Assembly (NCBI GenBank): GCA_963576565.1
Contig: OY755039.1
Location: forward strand, 141,677,369 to 141,741,368
Direction of reading: 5' to 3'
DNA length: 64,000 nt
From: Aspidapion aeneum
Lineage: Eukaryota; Arthropoda; Insecta; Coleoptera; Brentidae
Part shown: positions 60,328 to 64,000 of the stretch, piece by piece
Layout of the letters: each line of letters starts with the position of its first letter
Numbering within the stretch: the stretch's first letter is position 1
Notes under the pieces: generated by a model
Told to the model about the DNA's origin: nothing
Seen by the model: the letters and a program-made list of their open reading frames with translations, nothing else
Databases searched by the model: none
Program-made: the position numbers and the translations under genes

Positions 60328-60943
60328 AGCTCACACATATACTATACTATAGTGGTGTGAGCTATGGTGATCCTAATTTTTTCGAGAAAAAAAAAGTTGC
60401 TCCGATTTCAAATTTTTTTATATATCTTTGCGTTTCAGATGATTTTGAAACTTTTTTGTTGTGCCGTCTGTCTGTCTGCCTGTCTGCATGTCTGTCTGTC
60501 TGTCTGTAACGACCAACGCGCATAACTCAAAAACCGCTTGGCCGATTTTAATGAAATTTGGTACCTAGGCTGGTTCTTGGGTCGAGGTGGTCCCATTTAA
60601 AAATGAACAAAATCCACCGAACACAAACCAAATAAAAGGGTGGGGGTAGATTTAAAAAATTAGAGTTTATGTGAAAATATGGCGTGTGTGATATCAAACG
60701 AAAGGTAATTGAGTCTGCAGTTAAATAAAATACATTTTAATTTATTTAAAAGCAAAGGGTGGGGGTATATTTTAAAAATTAGAGTTTAAGTGAAAATATG
60801 GCGTGTGTGATATCAAACGACAGGTAATTTAGTCTGGAGTTGAATAAAATATATTTCAGTTTTTAGTTATATTAGCTCACACGTACACTATAACTATAGT
60901 ACCTAGTGTGAGCTTAGGGGCCCATATATTGGCAGAGTATTTT
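60328..60943. repeat. AGCTCACAC repeat family, copy 3
   Basis: Same structure as copies 1 and 2, with the GTCT run at about 60467-60507 and the right hairpin AGCTCACACGTACACTAT ending in GGCAGAGTATTTT. Confidence 0.92.
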
Positions 60944-61536
60944 GTTAGGTCTTTATTGTTTTGGAGGTGCGAATTGAGGATCACCACTTTAAGGGCGATA
61001 TAAATGTAGAAACGTTCCTGCGTAGTTGGTTACTGATATGTCCAGTTTCATTCTTTGATAAAGGAATTAAAAACTTTCGATCTAGTCGGAAAAAATATTA
61101 AATAATACTTAATTGAGATTATGTAGAAAAATAAGATGCATTCAAACTTTTATTTACTGTTCTAATAAAATGTTTAAAACAAAAATCATTTATTAAGATA
61201 TTGTGCTCTTGTCTTGTAATCATTGCTTTAAGCACAAAGAATATAACCTATTCTTTATGTTTTAAGTGGTTTGCAATATGTGTGGCCTATTATTGATTGA
61301 ATTACCATAGAAATCCTCAATATGGGGTATCGTATTGATACCCTTTATAACTCCAGTGAAATGCATATGCTTTTCTGTTTATAAACTCAGCAATCAGGGC
61401 AACAAGTTGACTATTGTGATAGGGCCAACGCCACGAACTCCCCTTTCGCCTCTTCCCCTCATCAATCCTTGTGTTCATCCCTCTTTCTTTAATACATGGT
61501 AACATACAACTTAAAGGGTAAAACCCTGGTCAGACC
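60944..61536 (+). other. Liprin-beta intron, nothing recognised
   Basis: No repeat structure or coding similarity seen. Confidence 0.4.
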
Positions 61537-61595
61537 TAGAGACCCTGTATGTATGACATATTTTAAAGATAAAAAATGTCATACATGTTAAGACC
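61537..61595. mobile_element. 59-bp palindrome, AGAGACCCTGTATG family, decayed
   Basis: TAGAGACCCTGTATGTATGA is as in 39323-39377; the right arm AATGTCATACATGTTAAGAC is diverged. Confidence 0.7.
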
Positions 61596-61638
61596 ATGCA
61601 AGTTTTCCCTATTTTCAATACGTGTAATATTTTCAGAA

Positions 61639-62000
61639 ATGACAAAGAATAATATTAAAAAGCTTAAGTCCGGAAAAGCTAGCGGACCTTGGGGAATATA
61701 CGCTGAATTGCTTAAATGTGGTTCTGCGAAACTACTAGAAAATGATGACTGGAAAATTCAATACATAAAAAAGGAAACAAGCTGGACTGCAATAATTACA
61801 GAGGAATTTCAGTAACCAGTACTCTTAAGTAGATTGTACGGTAGAATTCTTAGAGATTCAATAGAGCATGTTTTCATGAACAAGAAGAAGAGCAAAGTGG
61901 GTTTTGTGCAGGCAGATCTTGTAGTGATAATTTTTTTTTACCCAAAGAACTAATTGAGAAAAGGAGTGCCAGAAATATATAGAAACTCATAGAAACAAAA
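61639..62000 (+). pseudogene. LINE reverse transcriptase fragment
   Basis: From 61639 it reads MTKNNIKKLKSGKASGPWGI, YAELLKCGSAKLLE, the start of an RT domain (PDGI is normal; here PWGI). After a deletion and frameshift it continues IHKKGNKLDCNNYRGISVTS, then EQSGFCAGRSCSDN and ELIEKRSARN. These are RT fingers motifs up to just before the first catalytic aspartate. The rest is missing. Clade not determined. Confidence 0.85.
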
Positions 62001-62179
62001 TTTCGGACTTCCATTGTCTTTATTTATTTTCAACACGTCGTTTCGGTTAGTAAGTATCTCTAGCCGTGTTCAAGTGTAAACTAAACAATCTAGTCTACTA
62101 CTTATACTACTTGGTGTGCAGTCAGGTGTGACGGCCCGCCCCCTTTTTAATCCTAAGACGCCTGTTTTCCTTAAGAAGT

Positions 62180-63930
62180 GGTTCCATATGTTTGGTATGT
62201 CAGTGCTTGGTTAACGGAAAACTTCTCTTTCTCTCATTCTAACTTTTTCGCTCTTTTTTGTTTTTTATACTTAGGCGCGGTTTTCCGACAAAACTCCACA
62301 ATTTTGAGGGAGTTGAGTGAGAGTTTGTCTGCCTGCGTAAAGTTCGAGGAGCGCGTGCTAACGTGTTGTTACCCTGCAAAAATCAATCTTTTTAATTTTG
62401 TATTATGTCCCTTATTTTCCACAATAGCATGCACACTACCGGAATTGCCTCACCCTTTCCCCTCTCAGTCTATCCTACTCGTTCTTTTTCTTGTTTTTAT
62501 ACTTGCGCAGTTTTTCCGGCAAAACTCCACAATTTTGAGGGAGTTGAGTGAGAGTTTCTCTGCCTTTGTGAAGTTGAAGTTTGCTGAGCGCGTCCTAACT
62601 TGGTGATACCCGGCAAAAATGGCCCAAGGCGCTAAAATAAAAACTTCAGTTTTATCTTTTTAATTTTTTACCATGGTCCTTATTTTCTACAATAGAATGC
62701 ACACTACCAGAGTTGCCTCACCCCTGTTTCTATACTTACCGCTCTTTTTTTATTTTTTTATTCTTGCGCGGTTTTTCCGTCAAAACTCTACAATTTTGAG
62801 AAAGCTGTGTGAGAGTCTGTCTGCCTACGTGAAGTTGAAGTTGCCTAGCGCGTAATAACTTGTTAATACCTGGCAATAATAGCTCAAAACGTGAAACTAA
62901 AAACTTCAGTTATATCTTTTTATTTTTTTTTCATGGTTCTCACTTACGCGGTTTTTCCGGCAAAACTCCACAATTTTGAGGGAGTTGAGTGAGAGTTTCT
63001 CTGCCTTTGTGAAGTTGAAGTTTGCTGAGCGCGTCATAACTTATTGAGACCCGGCAAAAATGGCCCAAGGCGCTAAAATAAAAACTTCAGTTTTATCTTT
63101 TTAATTTTTTACCATGGTCCTTATTTTCTACAATAGAATGCACACTACCACAGTTGCCTCACCTCTATTTCTCTCATTCTATATTACCGCTCTTTTTTAC
63201 TTTTTTTTATACTTGCGCGGTTTTTCCGTCAAAACTCTACAATTTTAAGAGAGTTGTGTGAGAGTCTGTCTGCCTACGTCAAGTTAAAGTTCGGCAAAAA
63301 CAGCTCAAAACGTGAAAATAAAAGCTTTAGTTATATCTTTTTAATTTTTTATCATAGTCCTTATTTTCTACAATAGAATGCACACTACTGGAGTTGCCTT
63401 TGCATCCCTCTCAATCTATTCCTCTCGTTTTTATGGTTATTTTTGATACTTGCGTGGTTTTCCCGGCAAAACTCCACAATTTTGAGCGAGTTGTGTGAGA
63501 GTCTGTCTGCTTGCGTGAAGTTAAAGTTCGCCTAGCGTGTGATAACGTGTTGATACCCAGCAAAAATGGTTCAAAACGTGAAAATAAAAACTTTAGTTTT
63601 ATCTTTTTAATTTTTTATCATGGTTCTTATTTTCTACAATAGAATGCACACGACTACTGGCGTTGTCTTTGCATCTCTCTCCCTCTCAATCTATGCCTCT
63701 CGTTTTTATGGTTATTTTTGATACTTGCGTGGTTTTTTCGGCAAAACTCCTCAATGTTGAGGAATTTGTGTGAGAATCTGTCTGCCTGCGTAAAGTTTAA
63801 GTTCGCCTAGTGTCTGATAACGTGTTGATACCTGGCAAAAATGGCTCAAAACGTGAAAATAAAAACAGTTGTATCTTTTTAATTTTTTATCATGGTCCTT
63901 ATTTTCTACAATAGAATCCACACTAAGGAC
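62180..63930. repeat. Tandem array, unit about 250 bp
   Basis: Seven diverged copies. Each has, in order, CTTGCGCGGTTTTTCCGGCA, AAACTCCACAATTTTGAG, GAGAGTCTGTCTGCCT, CGTGAAGTTGAAGTT, CAAAAATGGCTCAAAACGTG, AGTTTTATCTTTTTAATTTT and ATTTTCTACAATAGAATGCA. The CAAAACTC landmark recurs near 62287, 62521, 62780, 62960, 63231, 63466 and 63741; unit length varies from about 180 to 275 bp through deletions. The array ends at about 63928. Confidence 0.9.
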
Positions 63931-64000
63931 ACTCATCGTAAAGGCAAGCTTTATAGGAAGCGAAGCTAACGTCAGGCTTTCTATTTTTTGGTTATTATTT

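Noticed and set aside
60119..60352. 77-codon plus-strand frame after the TACCTTCC element
   Set aside because: It looks protein-like in places, but it runs into the AGCTCACAC repeat and matches nothing that I recognise.
62178..62606. 142-codon plus-strand frame
   Set aside because: It runs through two units of the tandem array, and the two halves repeat each other; no other unit keeps the frame.

Overview
The window looks like a stretch of insect nuclear genome. It is AT-rich, has long introns, holds no operons, and is dense with small DNA transposons, dead LINEs and satellites. The host genes have insect/vertebrate-type exon structure with GT-AG introns. I cannot fix the order from sequence alone; a beetle or hemipteran would fit the repeat content. 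No rRNA, tRNA, CRISPR array or replication origin was seen.

Host gene 1 fills most of positions 18577-46218 on the + strand. It is an ABCG half-transporter of the ABCG1/ABCG4 type, read from ten exons that join in a consistent phase with no frameshift or internal stop (533 codons before the stop). The Q-loop, signature [10 protein letters not shown], Walker B, D-loop, H-loop and the whole membrane domain are here. The first exon or exons, with the start codon and Walker A, are not found and probably lie upstream of the window. Host gene 2 begins near 53.6 kb (+): one coding exon matching the N-terminus of liprin-beta. The rest of that gene lies beyond the window or in exons I cannot see.

Between the two genes is a degraded but nearly full-length tyrosine recombinase gene (51477 to about 52650) of the Crypton/KIAA1958-like type. 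It is bracketed by copies of a GTGCGGGAAAGT motif; upstream these form a perfect 26-bp palindrome, downstream a long GC-rich hairpin. This is the most interesting locus in the window.

The rest is mobile DNA. Coding remnants are Jockey-type reverse transcriptase (5.1-6.3 kb, -), a LINE lacking its RT core (12.0-12.9 kb, -), a 5'-truncated LINE RNase H end (14.6-15.3 kb, -), a P-like transposase scrap (20.1-20.5 kb, +), a THAP-domain DNA transposon with a second transposon inside its terminal repeat and an RTE LINE inside its body (24.3-27.0 kb), a mariner transposase (27.2-27.9 kb, +), a HARBI1-like transposase (39.8-40.2 kb, -), an unclassified repetitive ORF (48.0-48.3 kb, -) and another LINE RT (61.6-62.0 kb, +). 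Non-coding families include TA-target MITEs in several copies (some nested in each other), hAT-like MITEs with CAGTGGCG ends and 8-bp duplications, a 697-bp Mutator-like foldback with a 9-bp duplication, and elements only 48-60 bp long. Satellites include an 857-bp, almost perfect array of an 8-bp unit (40964-41820) and a tandem array of about 250-bp units at the right edge.

The mobile DNA sits almost entirely in introns and intergenic space. Every recognised exon of the transporter is clean, although one MITE ends only 33 bp before the last exon.
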